Of a stretch of DNA of 64,000 nt, positions 45,347-54,092 are shown one piece after another; positions within the stretch are counted from its first letter, which is position 1, and every line of letters begins with the position of its first letter. Under the pieces are notes generated by a model. It ran no database searches, had not been told where the DNA came from, and saw only the letters and a list, made by a program, of their open reading frames with translations. This stretch comes from an uncultured Campylobacter sp. Lineage in GTDB: Bacteria; Campylobacterota; Campylobacteria; Campylobacterales; Campylobacteraceae. The stretch spans positions 1 to 64,000 of the forward strand of contig NZ_CALLWC010000065.1 of the NCBI RefSeq assembly GCF_938015785.1. Direction: 5' to 3'. A program made the position numbers and the translations under genes.

Positions 45347-46166
45347 CTTTTAAAATTCCTTTTTATAAATTTGCGCGCCCGCCTTGCAAGCCTGTGCGGG
45401 CAAAACGCGGCGAGCTCGGGCTAACCGACATTCGACTTCATTTGTAAATTTTATGAATTCTCGCTTTGCAAATTCTATTTTTGCAAACTTGCGCACTCAT
45501 AAATTCACGCGCTCTTGTGAGCTGCACGAGCCGCGCTAGATAAATTTACGCTGCAGCGCGGCTCTTTCGTTATTGATACTGTGCCGCGCCTCGCAGGTTA
45601 GGCTTTGCGACGCTTTTATAATGCTGCGCGATATTTATGCCGTCTGAGCACTTCGGCTTCGTATCGCGACGAAGCGATGGCGCGGTTATGCGACTAAATT
45701 TAATCGTTCGCTTTGCGGCATACATACACGGTTTTGCCGCGTCTTTTACAGCCACCATAACCGCAAACACAGAGCAGAAACGATCCGTTGCCGCATTAAA
45801 ATTTTAAAATTTAACGCGGCACGCCGCAATTTGAGTTTTGCGTTTTATACTGCGCGCCCAAAGAGCGGATTTTACGCCGCTAAATTTTAAATATGTGCTG
45901 CGTGCCCGCGACTTTGTAATCTAAATTTACGCTTCGGTTCGCGATCTTTGACGCAAACAGATTTCAAAATTTTAAAACGCGGGCGAACTGCACTAAAGCG
46001 CCGCATTGAAACGCTTTTTAAAATGCGTCCACTCTTGCCTTTCGCATGATCTGTTTTTACATCTAAAGCCCGATTTTTAGCGGCGCTAAAATTTCGCGGC
46101 TAAATTTTAAAATTTACACAAAATCGCGTTTCGCTTTAAATTTAGCGCGGCGCCGAATCGTTAAAT
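45347..46166. other. 820-bp gap upstream of murF
   Basis: No supported gene. The right half (45790-46166) has AAATTTTAAAATTT palindromes near 45800, 45905 and 46107. A 66-codon minus frame at 45570-45770 has no ribosome site and is not accepted. No RNA gene seen. Confidence 0.5.
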
Positions 46167-46898
46167 TTAGCTGCCGCCAAGCTCCTTTTCAATCTGCTCG
46201 CCAATAAATTCCGCGCTCTGCAAAAAGAAAAAGTGATCCCCTGCCAGCGGATAAAATTTGCTATTTTTAATGAGCGAGTGGATCAGCTCGCCGCTTTTTA
46301 GGCTAGTGGCGCGATCGTCCTTGCCCCAAAAGATGAGCGCATTTTGCGGGTTTAGCGCGGAAAAAATATCACTGAAGTCCTCATTTACGACGTTTTTTAG
46401 CGTCTCATACATCGTCTTGCTCATACCTGCGGCATCCTTGCTCGCAAACGCGCGCCAAAGCCCCGCCAGTCCAAGTCTTTTTAAAATTTTAAAAATCGCG
46501 ATTTTGGCGCGCACGGCAAAGGGCTTGGGTTCGATGATACCGGCGCTGCTTAGCAGTATGAGATTGCGCGGAGCTAGCAATGCAGCGATCTTGCCGCCGA
46601 AGCTGTGCCCCATGATCGCTGCCGGCTGCTTGCCGAAAGCTGCGATAAAGGCGCGCATAATCTCTGCGTAATCCTTGCTGCCAAGGGCGCGCGCAGGCTG
46701 CGAGCTGGCGCCAAATCCCGGCAGATCGACGCACACTAACGCGTAACGGCGGAATTTGTCCGCAAAAACCCGAGACATAAGCGCTTTGTTTGCACCCCAG
46801 CCGTGCAACACCAAAATATATTCGGCACGCTGCAAATTTGAAATTTCGTAGCTGATTTTGTAGCTTTCGCCACCGCAGACGAGCTCCTTACTCGCCAC
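46167..46898 (-). CDS. Alpha/beta hydrolase
   Basis: A 243-aa alpha/beta-hydrolase. It has the oxyanion segment LVLHGWGANKALM, the nucleophile elbow IMGHSFGGKIAAL, the acid-loop NALIFWGKDDRAT and a C-terminal histidine in LAGDHFFFLQ. The same position between murF and ddl is held by a hydrolase in C. jejuni. The substrate is unknown. The frame reaches 46958, but GTG 46898 has AAAAGGAG just upstream and overlaps the Phd-like gene by only 11 bp, so I choose it. Confidence 0.85.
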   Translation of the reverse strand: MASKELVCGGESYKISYEISNLQRAEYILVLHGWGANKALMSRVFADKFRRYALVCVDLPGFGASSQPARALGSKDYAEIMRAFIAAFGKQPAAIMGHSFGGKIAALLAPRNLILLSSAGIIEPKPFAVRAKIAIFKILKRLGLAGLWRAFASKDAAGMSKTMYETLKNVVNEDFSDIFSALNPQNALIFWGKDDRATSLKSGELIHSLIKNSKFYPLAGDHFFFLQSAEFIGEQIEKELGGS

Positions 46899-47106
46899 CG
46901 CCGCTCCTTTTGGCGTAAACGGCCTTGAGTAGCTCGACTGCCTTTTCGAGCCGCTCAAACTCGCTCATACTGATCATCACGGCTTCGAATTTGTTGTTTT
47001 TAACGATCAGGGCTTTTTTGATCTCTTGGTTTTTGATCTTGTTTAAAACGGTGCTGAAGTTACGCACGATCTCGGTAGCGGTGTAAATTTCGTCTTGATT
47101 TATCAT
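46888..47106 (-). CDS. Phd/YefM-like antitoxin-type protein without a toxin partner
   Basis: A 72-aa protein: TATEIVRNFSTVLNKIKN (helix-strand DNA-binding N-terminus of Phd/YefM), KALIVKNNKFEAVMISMSEF and a C-terminal helix. Antitoxins of this type repress their own operon and neutralise a Doc, YoeB or RelE-like toxin, but the next gene is an alpha/beta hydrolase and no toxin-sized frame is near. Either it lost its toxin or it is a stand-alone regulator conserved at this place. Confidence 0.75.
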   Translation of the reverse strand: MINQDEIYTATEIVRNFSTVLNKIKNQEIKKALIVKNNKFEAVMISMSEFERLEKAVELLKAVYAKRSGGGE

Positions 47107-47166
47107 AACTCGACCTTTTGGAGTAAAATTTTACGCAAAATTTAGCGTAAAATTTTAAACGATTGG

Positions 47167-48198
47167 CTACTTATTAGCGGTGATTTTGGTGATCAGCTCG
47201 TAGCTTACGGGGATCTGCCTCATCGGCGGCAGCGACGAAGCAAGAGCTGCTAAAACCTCGGAGAAATCATCAAATAGGTAGTTTGCGAGGCTGCCTGGGT
47301 TTGGATTTATCTCGTTTAGATAAATTTCGCCCTCTTTTTCAAAAAAATCGCAGCGGATCAGCGCGCCATCGAATGATCCTGCGTTATAAAGCCGCGTAAA
47401 GGCATCTTTCATCTTACCCTCTAATAAAGCGCCAGGACGAGCGGGCTCGATCGCGCCACTACGCGAAAAATCCAAATATTTACGATCGAAATTTAAATAG
47501 CCCTCTTTTTTTGGCTCTTCGATGTTCGAAAATACGATTTTGCCGTCTATTTTAGCGCCTGCGAGATTAAATTCCTTTACGTTTTCCCAGTATGGCTCTA
47601 CGATCGCGCTGTCGTCCAGCTCAAAAGCCTGATCCAGCGCGTAGCTAAACTCGCTTTCGTTCTTGGCTATCGAAATTCCGATGCTAGAGCCCAAATGAGC
47701 GGGCTTGACGATGATCGGAAAATTAAAATTAGGCAGGCTGGTACGATTTACGATCTCATATGGCAAGGTTTTTACATTTGCGATTGCGGCTAAGTGCTTG
47801 GTTAAAATTTTATTATAGCTTAGCACGCTAGCTTCGATACGAGGTCCGATGTAAGGGATGCCAAAAAACTCAAATAGCGCTGCCATTTTGCCATCCTCGC
47901 CATCGCAGCCGTGGATTAGATTGATATATGTGCCGACTTCTAGCATGCTTTTGCTAAACATTCCGCTCTCAAAAAATCCGCCCGCACCGATGCTAAGCTC
48001 TTTTGCTTTAGCATAGCCGCCTTGCTTAAAGTATGCCGCGCGCATATTTTTATCCTCAATGCGGTAAAATTTACGATTTTTATCGCAAAATACAAACTCC
48101 AAGTCCCAGCCTTTTAGGGCATTTTTAACGGCAATTGCCGAGATGATACTTACTTCGTGCTCGTAGCTTTGAGCTCCAAAAACTATGCCAAATTTCAT
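47167..48198 (-). CDS. ddl: D-alanine-D-alanine ligase
   Basis: A 343-aa ATP-grasp ligase producing D-Ala-D-Ala for MurF. Blocks: FGAQSYEHEVSIISA (N-terminal substrate loop), LIHGCDGEDGKMAALFE, the ATP-binding KPAHLGSSIGISIAKN, RCDFF and the metal-binding LNEINPNPGSLANYLF. The Campylobacter/Helicobacter type is about this length. It lies between ruvA and the Phd-like gene. Confidence 0.96.
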   Translation of the reverse strand: MKFGIVFGAQSYEHEVSIISAIAVKNALKGWDLEFVFCDKNRKFYRIEDKNMRAAYFKQGGYAKAKELSIGAGGFFESGMFSKSMLEVGTYINLIHGCDGEDGKMAALFEFFGIPYIGPRIEASVLSYNKILTKHLAAIANVKTLPYEIVNRTSLPNFNFPIIVKPAHLGSSIGISIAKNESEFSYALDQAFELDDSAIVEPYWENVKEFNLAGAKIDGKIVFSNIEEPKKEGYLNFDRKYLDFSRSGAIEPARPGALLEGKMKDAFTRLYNAGSFDGALIRCDFFEKEGEIYLNEINPNPGSLANYLFDDFSEVLAALASSLPPMRQIPVSYELITKITANK

Positions 48199-48221
48199 TG
48201 CTTTCCTTCAAATTTTATTTT

Positions 48222-48776
48222 CTACGCTAATTTTTTTAACGCCTCTTTGACAAGATCTGACGTATTCGTGCTGCTGCAGCCCGCTAAAATTTGATTGATC
48301 TTATCGCGCTTAAATCCAAGGCTTTGTAGCGCGGATGCCGCTTCGTTTTTATAAGTCTCGCTAGGACCGAATTCCATTAGCTTTGCATCGCCTAGTTCGG
48401 CAATGATCCGTCTAGCGGTCTTTGGGCCGATGCCCGGAACTGAAGTTAGCGTCGCAGCATCCCCCGTAGCTACGCAACGCGCGAAATCCTGCGGAGCGAG
48501 CGTCGAACAAACCGCCATCGCCGTGCTTGCACCTACACCGCTAAGCTTGATTAGAGTTTCAAACATCCTTTTTTCACTCTCGTCTAAAAACCCATACAGC
48601 AAATCGGCATCCTCGCGCAGAATTTGCACGCACGCAAGCTCGGTCAGCCTGCCCTGCGTGAGCTTCGCGGAGGTATTTAATGACAACGAAAGAGCGTAGC
48701 TTACGCCGCTAGCGCATTTAATAACGCAAGCAGTGGGCTCCTTGCGCGTGATAATTCCTTCGATCGCCGCTATCAT
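48222..48776 (-). CDS. ruvA: RuvA, Holliday junction DNA-binding subunit
   Basis: A 184-aa protein that binds four-way junctions and loads RuvB. Domain I is an OB fold (MIAAIEGIITRKEPTACVIK). Domain II has two helix-hairpin-helix motifs (KLSGVGASTAMAV and SVPGIGPKTARRIIAEL). Domain III is the RuvB-binding three-helix end (EAASALQSLGFKRDKIN). Its start overlaps the stop of the lipoprotein gene upstream (48773-48776), so it is co-translated with the Mla-type operon. Confidence 0.96.
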   Translation of the reverse strand: MIAAIEGIITRKEPTACVIKCASGVSYALSLSLNTSAKLTQGRLTELACVQILREDADLLYGFLDESEKRMFETLIKLSGVGASTAMAVCSTLAPQDFARCVATGDAATLTSVPGIGPKTARRIIAELGDAKLMEFGPSETYKNEAASALQSLGFKRDKINQILAGCSSTNTSDLVKEALKKLA

Positions 48777-49336
48777 CTAAGAGCCTTTAAAATTTCATTT
48801 ATACTCTCATTAAGCGCTAAATTTAGAGCATTATAAATGCTTTGCGAGCTGGGATCTGGCACGAAAACGCGCTTAGTGACGATGCCGGATTTTATGCTTT
48901 CTAAAGAATTCAAAATTTCATACCCCATCGTGACGGTTGCTTGATCGTTATTGACCTGAAGCGCTACGATACTGGTTTTTAGGCGCAAATCCCGCTCTTT
49001 TGGCACAAATATCGGATTTAGCGAGCAGGTGGAAAATGCCGCATCAAGCAGCGCCTTATATACCATTTCGCTAGGCATCGTGATAAATTTGGCGTCGCTT
49101 GCGAACCGTGTTCGGTTTCTAAAATCCACTATTAAAATATCCCGCCTATCGACGAGATCTGTCGCCGTAATGGTGTCGATAAAGATATTTTTGCGCGCGC
49201 CGCTAGGATTTACGCAGCGCTTTTGATCATAACGCAGCTCGTAGTAGGTGTATGGCTTAGCCTGCTTAGCTAAGCAGCCGCCTAAAAATATCGCCGCCAG
49301 CGTCGCAGCAAGCGTAAACTTTATAAAATTTTTCAT
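48773..49336 (-). CDS. ABC-transport auxiliary lipoprotein of the Mla/Iam-type system (PqiC-like)
   Basis: A 187-aa lipoprotein with lipobox FLGGC. The body looks like the PqiC/ABC-transport auxiliary family, with YYELRYDQKRC near the start, NIFIDTITATDLVDRRDILI and a C-terminal amphipathic segment. It is the fourth part of the permease-ATPase-MCE-lipoprotein set and would sit in the outer membrane as docking partner for the MCE protein. It starts 2 bp after the MCE gene. Confidence 0.75.
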   Translation of the reverse strand: MKNFIKFTLAATLAAIFLGGCLAKQAKPYTYYELRYDQKRCVNPSGARKNIFIDTITATDLVDRRDILIVDFRNRTRFASDAKFITMPSEMVYKALLDAAFSTCSLNPIFVPKERDLRLKTSIVALQVNNDQATVTMGYEILNSLESIKSGIVTKRVFVPDPSSQSIYNALNLALNESINEILKALR

Positions 49337-49338
49337 CT

Positions 49339-50268
49339 TTATTCCTTTTTATCGTCGCGATCCGCGCCTTTAGAAGTGTCTTTGAAAAAGAAATCATAAG
49401 GATTGTCCTCTAGCCTAAACATCGCGCCTTGGAATTCTCTAAGCGATTTTTTTAGCTCGCCAAGAGTGTTTTTTGCCTCCTCAAGTGTAGGATCCAAGAT
49501 CGCTTTTAGATTGTACTCGCCGCGATCGATACGCTTAGTGATGATGCCTGTGGTTTTATCCAGTGAATTCGATAGATTGGCAGCACTCACGGCAAAAGCA
49601 TTTAGATTATCTAACAGCGCGTCTAGCTCCTTCTCGCGCTCGTTTAAATTTGCTATGAGAGTATTTACGTTAGCAAGCAGTGCGTCTAGGTTTTGGAATT
49701 TTTTCTCATCACTTAGCTCAGCGCTAAATTTATCCATCGAAGATAGGATTCTATCCACTTTATCGGTATTTTGCTTAGATAACAGCCCATTAATCTTAAA
49801 GATCATCTCACTCACGCTATCGGTGATGACTTCAGCTTTAGAGCCGATTTTATCAAGAAGCGTTTTATCCAGCACAATTATCGGCTTTTTATCATTCGGC
49901 GGAAAAAGCTTGCCGCTTCCTTTCGTGATATTTATAAACGCGATTCCGCTGATGCCTTGAGATTCTACCTTGGCGACGCTATCTTGCGAGATCGGTAGCT
50001 TGCTTTTTACCGAAATTTCAATCTCGATGATCGCATTTTCGATATCGGCAAAGTCGATGCTTTTGATGATGCCCGCATTTACGCCGATAAATTTAACCTC
50101 GGAATTCTCCTTAATGCCTACAGGAAGCTCTTTTGTGTGGATATAGTAGGAGCGGTAGCTCTCGCTGCGATCAGTCTTTGTAAGCATCCACCACATAAAT
50201 GCCGTAAGAGCCGCGACGCAGATCATAACAAATGCGCCTACTATCGTGTATGAAGTTCTATTTTCCAA
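49339..50268 (-). CDS. MCE-domain substrate-binding protein (MlaD-like)
   Basis: A 309-aa inner-membrane-anchored protein: one N-terminal helix (YTIVGAFVMICVAALTAF), an MCE domain (about 40-125, with ELPVGIKENSEVKFIGVNAG and VESQGISGIAFINITKG) and a long helical C-terminus of about 170 residues likely to form a needle or tunnel. It binds phospholipid between the permease and the outer membrane. It is separated from the ATPase gene by an unusual 475-bp repeat-rich spacer. Confidence 0.9.
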   Translation of the reverse strand: MENRTSYTIVGAFVMICVAALTAFMWWMLTKTDRSESYRSYYIHTKELPVGIKENSEVKFIGVNAGIIKSIDFADIENAIIEIEISVKSKLPISQDSVAKVESQGISGIAFINITKGSGKLFPPNDKKPIIVLDKTLLDKIGSKAEVITDSVSEMIFKINGLLSKQNTDKVDRILSSMDKFSAELSDEKKFQNLDALLANVNTLIANLNEREKELDALLDNLNAFAVSAANLSNSLDKTTGIITKRIDRGEYNLKAILDPTLEEAKNTLGELKKSLREFQGAMFRLEDNPYDFFFKDTSKGADRDDKKE

Positions 50269-50743
50269 TCTTTTCTCCTAATTTCAGAGCGTAAAATTTA
50301 AGCCCTGCGATATGCCTTAAAATAGCCATTTGAGCTTAAATTTTAAAACTTAGCACTTTCTCAAATAGTCGCAAAATTCGCAGAATCATCTGAGTTTAAA
50401 TTTTAAAGCTTAGCGTGCATTTTGAAATTTCAAAATATCGCCGCGCCGTATTTTAGCGTAAAATTTTACCGCCCCGGTTTAAATTTAACGCCGCTTGCTC
50501 GCCGAAATTTTAAAATTTATGCACTATCCAATAAATGCGCCCTTAAATACGACCCGCCTAAATTTTAAAATTTCGATTGAGCCGCTAAGGTCTAAATTTT
50601 AAAAATTTAAGCCCTGCGGATCCCGGAATTCCTCGCTAGGTTTAAAATTTAAAATTCTTCCGCTGCTATTTTAAAATTTCAGCTCCTACCTATCTAAATT
50701 TTACCCGCCGCAAGCTGTATTTCGGCTCGGTAAATTTCAAAGC
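50269..50743. repeat. RAATTY-rich spacer inside the Mla-type operon
   Basis: 475 bp without a gene, holding 19 RAATTY hexamers by eye. A 24-bp direct repeat of the form TGAGyTTAAATTTTAAArCTTAGC occurs at about 50331-50354 and 50391-50414, 60 bp apart. The genes on both sides belong to one transporter. Confidence 0.75.
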
Positions 50744-51514
50744 CTAATCTCTTTGCCGCATCTTAAATAGCTCTTCAAGCGGGTTATTCTCTAGGTTTGA
50801 AATTTCCTCGATGTTTCCTTCAAAGGCAATTTTTTGATTATCTACGATCAAAAACCGATCCAAAATGTCAAAGATACTATCCACATCGTGCGTCACCATC
50901 ACGACCGTGACACCGAGGCTGTCTCTAAGCTCGCAAACGAGCCTATCAAGGGCTCTGGCGCTGAGCGGATCAAGCCCCGAGTTTGGCTCGTCCAAAAATA
51001 AAATTTCAGGGCTCAGAGCTAGCGCGCGAGCCAGCGCCACGCGCTTTTTCATACCGCCGCTAAGCTCGTTTGGGCTAAGCGCGGCAGCCTCTTTTTTAAG
51101 TCCCACCTTTTGGATCCAAAACATCGATAGCTCATCTATCTCGCGCTCGCTAAATTTAGAGTATTCGCGCAATAACACGCCTACGTTTTCAAGCACGCTC
51201 ATCGAGCTGTAAAGCGCGCCGAACTGAAACATTACGCCGCATTTTAGGCGGATCTCGTTTTGCTCCGCCTCACTCGCGCGCCAAATATCGCGTCCGAAAA
51301 TTTTAATCTCGCCGCTTTGTGGGCGCTTTAAAAATATGAGCGTTTTCATTAACGTCGTTTTGCCGCTTCCGCTGCCGCCTAGGAAGCCGTAAATTTCGCC
51401 CTTTTTGACGCTAAAGCTCACGCAATCGTGCATAACGCGCGATCCGTATGCAGTAGTAACGTCGCGCGCGACTATGATTTTGGAGGTTTCGCTAGATTGC
51501 ACTTGCTCGCTCAT
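50744..51514 (-). CDS. ABC-transporter ATPase of the Mla/Iam-type lipid transport system
   Basis: A 256-aa ATPase like MlaF and C. jejuni IamA. Walker A is GGSGSGKTTLMKTL, the signature is LSGGMKKRVALARAL, Walker B is EILFLDEPNSGLDPLS, and the switch histidine is in VMVTHDVDSI. The start is ATG 51514, forming ATGA with the permease stop; the longer frame to 51568 lies inside the permease gene. It powers lipid movement by the permease upstream. Confidence 0.92.
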   Translation of the reverse strand: MSEQVQSSETSKIIVARDVTTAYGSRVMHDCVSFSVKKGEIYGFLGGSGSGKTTLMKTLIFLKRPQSGEIKIFGRDIWRASEAEQNEIRLKCGVMFQFGALYSSMSVLENVGVLLREYSKFSEREIDELSMFWIQKVGLKKEAAALSPNELSGGMKKRVALARALALSPEILFLDEPNSGLDPLSARALDRLVCELRDSLGVTVVMVTHDVDSIFDILDRFLIVDNQKIAFEGNIEEISNLENNPLEELFKMRQRD

Positions 51515-52614
51515 AGCCCGATTTCCGAAAACAGAACCGCAAATACCGCGTCGATCGCGATAACCCAAAATATCGCGTTTACGACGCTAATGGTGGTGTA
51601 TTCGCCGATGCTTTGGGTATTTCCTTTAACCTCAAAACCCCGCATGCAGCCGATGATAGCAATGAATGCCCCGAAAAATGGCGCTTTAATTATACCTACT
51701 AAAAAATGCCTAAGCTCTACAGAAGCCTTAAATCTATCCAAATAATCGCTAAAGGCTATATCTAAATACGCATCACATACGATCATCTGAGCAAAAATAC
51801 TTACCGAATCTGCGATAAAAATGACTAGCGGCATGATTAGTACCATCGCGATAATGCGCGGCATCGCAAGAAAATAAAACGGATCAAAGCCCATCGTCCT
51901 CATCGCATCGATCTCTTCGGTGATCTTCATCACGCCGATCTGTGCCGTAAAGCTCGAAGCCGAGCGACCCGCGATAACGATAGCGGCGATAAGAGGCGCT
52001 ACCTCACGAAGCGTCAAAGCGCCCATTATATCGATGATATAGATGCTGGCGCCAAATTTAGAGAGCATATCCGAGCCTATGTAAGCAAGCACGATACCGA
52101 TCAAAAATGCCGTCAATGAAACTATGAAAAGCGCGTCTATGCCGCTATCTTTGATGAAATTTACGGTTTCTTTGAAGCGGAATTTCATCGGATGAATTAC
52201 AAAAGCCGCGAGTTTGGAAAAAAACTCGCCTAAAAAGCTTGCAAGGCTTAGCAAGCCTAGAATTCCAAGATGGCAATAAAGTCCGATCTGCGCTAAAAAA
52301 TTTAGCCTGCGAGATTCGGGTACGTAGCTAAAATCGATCGTTTTATCATCCATAAAGCTTAGAATTTTGGCGGCTTTGCAGCTATCCTCCACAAGGCTAA
52401 CCCGCTTGCCGGCAAGGGCGTTTTTGATCATCAGCGCCATGAAATAGTCTAAATTTGAAATTTCGCTTAAGCTTAGCTCCAGTTCGTTTAAATTTTTTAC
52501 CGCTTTTTTTAGTGCAAGTAGCTGGGAGCGCGAGCTTTTGTAGTTCCACTGCCCGCGTAGCGATAGGATGTTTTTCCCGCCCGAGTTTTCGAGCGAAAAG
52601 GCTAAATTCCGCAA
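51511..52614 (-). CDS. MlaE-family permease with N-terminal STAS-like domain
   Basis: A 367-aa inner-membrane permease like MlaE/IamB. Residues 1-100 look like a STAS domain (MRNLAFSLENSGG, LELSLSEISNLDYFMALMI), as in the fused Campylobacter form. The rest has about five hydrophobic helices and the family block LTLREVAPLIAAIVIAGRS with ALTLREV and EEIDAMRTMGFDP. Start TTG 52614 follows GGAGAG. It is the first gene of the operon and faces murJ across a compact divergent promoter. Confidence 0.92.
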   Translation of the reverse strand: MRNLAFSLENSGGKNILSLRGQWNYKSSRSQLLALKKAVKNLNELELSLSEISNLDYFMALMIKNALAGKRVSLVEDSCKAAKILSFMDDKTIDFSYVPESRRLNFLAQIGLYCHLGILGLLSLASFLGEFFSKLAAFVIHPMKFRFKETVNFIKDSGIDALFIVSLTAFLIGIVLAYIGSDMLSKFGASIYIIDIMGALTLREVAPLIAAIVIAGRSASSFTAQIGVMKITEEIDAMRTMGFDPFYFLAMPRIIAMVLIMPLVIFIADSVSIFAQMIVCDAYLDIAFSDYLDRFKASVELRHFLVGIIKAPFFGAFIAIIGCMRGFEVKGNTQSIGEYTTISVVNAIFWVIAIDAVFAVLFSEIGL

Positions 52615-52646
52615 AAATTTCTCTCCAAAATCAAAAAATAGGGGAA

Positions 52647-52659
52647 ATTATAATATAAT
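52647..52659. promoter_or_regulatory. Overlapping divergent -10 boxes for the Mla-type operon and murJ
   Basis: ATTATAATATAAT contains a minus-strand TATAAT (52647-52652) and plus-strand TATAAT at 52649-52654 and 52654-52659. RNA polymerase could use only one direction at a time. Confidence 0.5.
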
Positions 52660-52694
52660 CAACCTTGGCATTTTATAAAATTTAATGGAGATTT

Positions 52695-54092
52695 ATGCTC
52701 AGAGGCTTTTTTACAAATAGCGCAGGCACGCTGGTTTCGCGAGTTTTGGGTTTCGTGCGCGACCTGCTTACCGCATCGGTTTTGGGCGCGGGAATTTATA
52801 GCGATCTGTTTTTCGTAGCGTTTAAACTACCCAATCTTTTCCGCAGACTATTCGGTGAGGGTGCTTTTACGCAGGCGTTTTTGCCTAGCTTTACCGCCGC
52901 GCGTAAAAAAGGAATTTTTGCAGCCTCGGTACTTATTAAATTTAGCATTTTCATCGCGCTTCTAACGGCGCTCGTGCTGCTCGCCGCACCCGTTTTTACC
53001 AAAGTTTTGGCATACGGATTTAGCGCCGAGCAGATCGGTCTTGCCGTGCCATACGTGCGGATAAATTTTTTCTACCTCACGTTTATCTTCGTCGTTACGC
53101 TCTTTGCTTCGCTGCTTCAGTATCGCGACCACTTCGCTACGACGGCGTTTTCGACCGCACTTTTAAATTTAGCGATGATAGCGGCGCTTCTGCTGGCTCG
53201 CGGCAAGGACGGCGCCACGGCGGTGCTCTATCTTAGCTTCGGCGTCGTAGCGGGCGGGCTTTTGCAGCTTGCGGTGCACGTTTATGCGCTAAAATTTACC
53301 GGCATGCTGCGCGTCTTAGCGGGTGGCTTTGCGCGGCTTGCACGGGGCGATAAGCCGCAGACGCAGGGCTTTTATAAAAATTTTTTCGCAGGCGTGCTCG
53401 GCGCGTCGGCGCTTCAGCTAAGCTCGTTTATAGATACCTTTTTTGCAAGCTTCCTTGCTAGCGGCAGTATCAGCTATCTCTACTACGCCAACCGCATATT
53501 TCAGCTGCCGCTCGCGCTTTTTGCGATCGCGCTTAGCACGGCGATCTTTCCGCGTATGAGCAAATTCGTAAAAGCTCACGACGACGCGCAGGCTCTGGCG
53601 CTCGTGGAGCGCGGATTTTACTTCCTTTTGGCGCTGCTCGGGCTCTCTGCGATAGGCGGCGTGATGCTGCGAAACGAGATCACGCAGCTGCTATTTGAGC
53701 GCGGAGAATTTACCCGCCAAAATTCTATCGAATGCGCCGCGGTTCTTGGCGCATATATGGTAGGGCTCGTGCCGTTTGGGCTGTCTAGGATTTTTTCGCA
53801 CTGGCTGTATGCGAATATGAAGCAGAAGCTAAGCGCGAAAATTTCGATCTGGTGCGTTTTTATAAACGTCGCTTTGTGTGCGCTGTTTTTTAAACCCTTC
53901 GGAGCCGTAGGGCTTGCGTTTGCAAGCACGATAACGGGGGCGTTTCTGCTCGGCTTCAACCTCTATTTTTTTGGATTTAATAACTTTTTGGCTATAATCC
54001 GCGCAAAAAAAATTATTGCGATCGCGGCGCTTTGTGCGGGCGAAGCGGCGATTTTATACATTTTAAAAGGCTTGTATTATGGTAATTTATGA
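52695..54092 (+). CDS. murJ: MurJ lipid II flippase
   Basis: A 465-aa multi-pass membrane protein of the MOP superfamily that flips lipid II across the inner membrane. Signature: N-terminal TLVSRVLGFVRDLLTASVLG and FFVAFKLPNLFRRLFGEGAF, with the conserved Arg residues of the cavity, and about 13 hydrophobic helices. Start ATG 52695 is preceded by AATGGAG. Its end overlaps cysS by 14 bp, giving an operon murJ-cysS. Confidence 0.95.
   Translation: MLRGFFTNSAGTLVSRVLGFVRDLLTASVLGAGIYSDLFFVAFKLPNLFRRLFGEGAFTQAFLPSFTAARKKGIFAASVLIKFSIFIALLTALVLLAAPVFTKVLAYGFSAEQIGLAVPYVRINFFYLTFIFVVTLFASLLQYRDHFATTAFSTALLNLAMIAALLLARGKDGATAVLYLSFGVVAGGLLQLAVHVYALKFTGMLRVLAGGFARLARGDKPQTQGFYKNFFAGVLGASALQLSSFIDTFFASFLASGSISYLYYANRIFQLPLALFAIALSTAIFPRMSKFVKAHDDAQALALVERGFYFLLALLGLSAIGGVMLRNEITQLLFERGEFTRQNSIECAAVLGAYMVGLVPFGLSRIFSHWLYANMKQKLSAKISIWCVFINVALCALFFKPFGAVGLAFASTITGAFLLGFNLYFFGFNNFLAIIRAKKIIAIAALCAGEAAILYILKGLYYGNL

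Noticed and set aside
45570..45770. 66-codon minus frame upstream of murF
   Set aside because: No ribosome site and no family resemblance.
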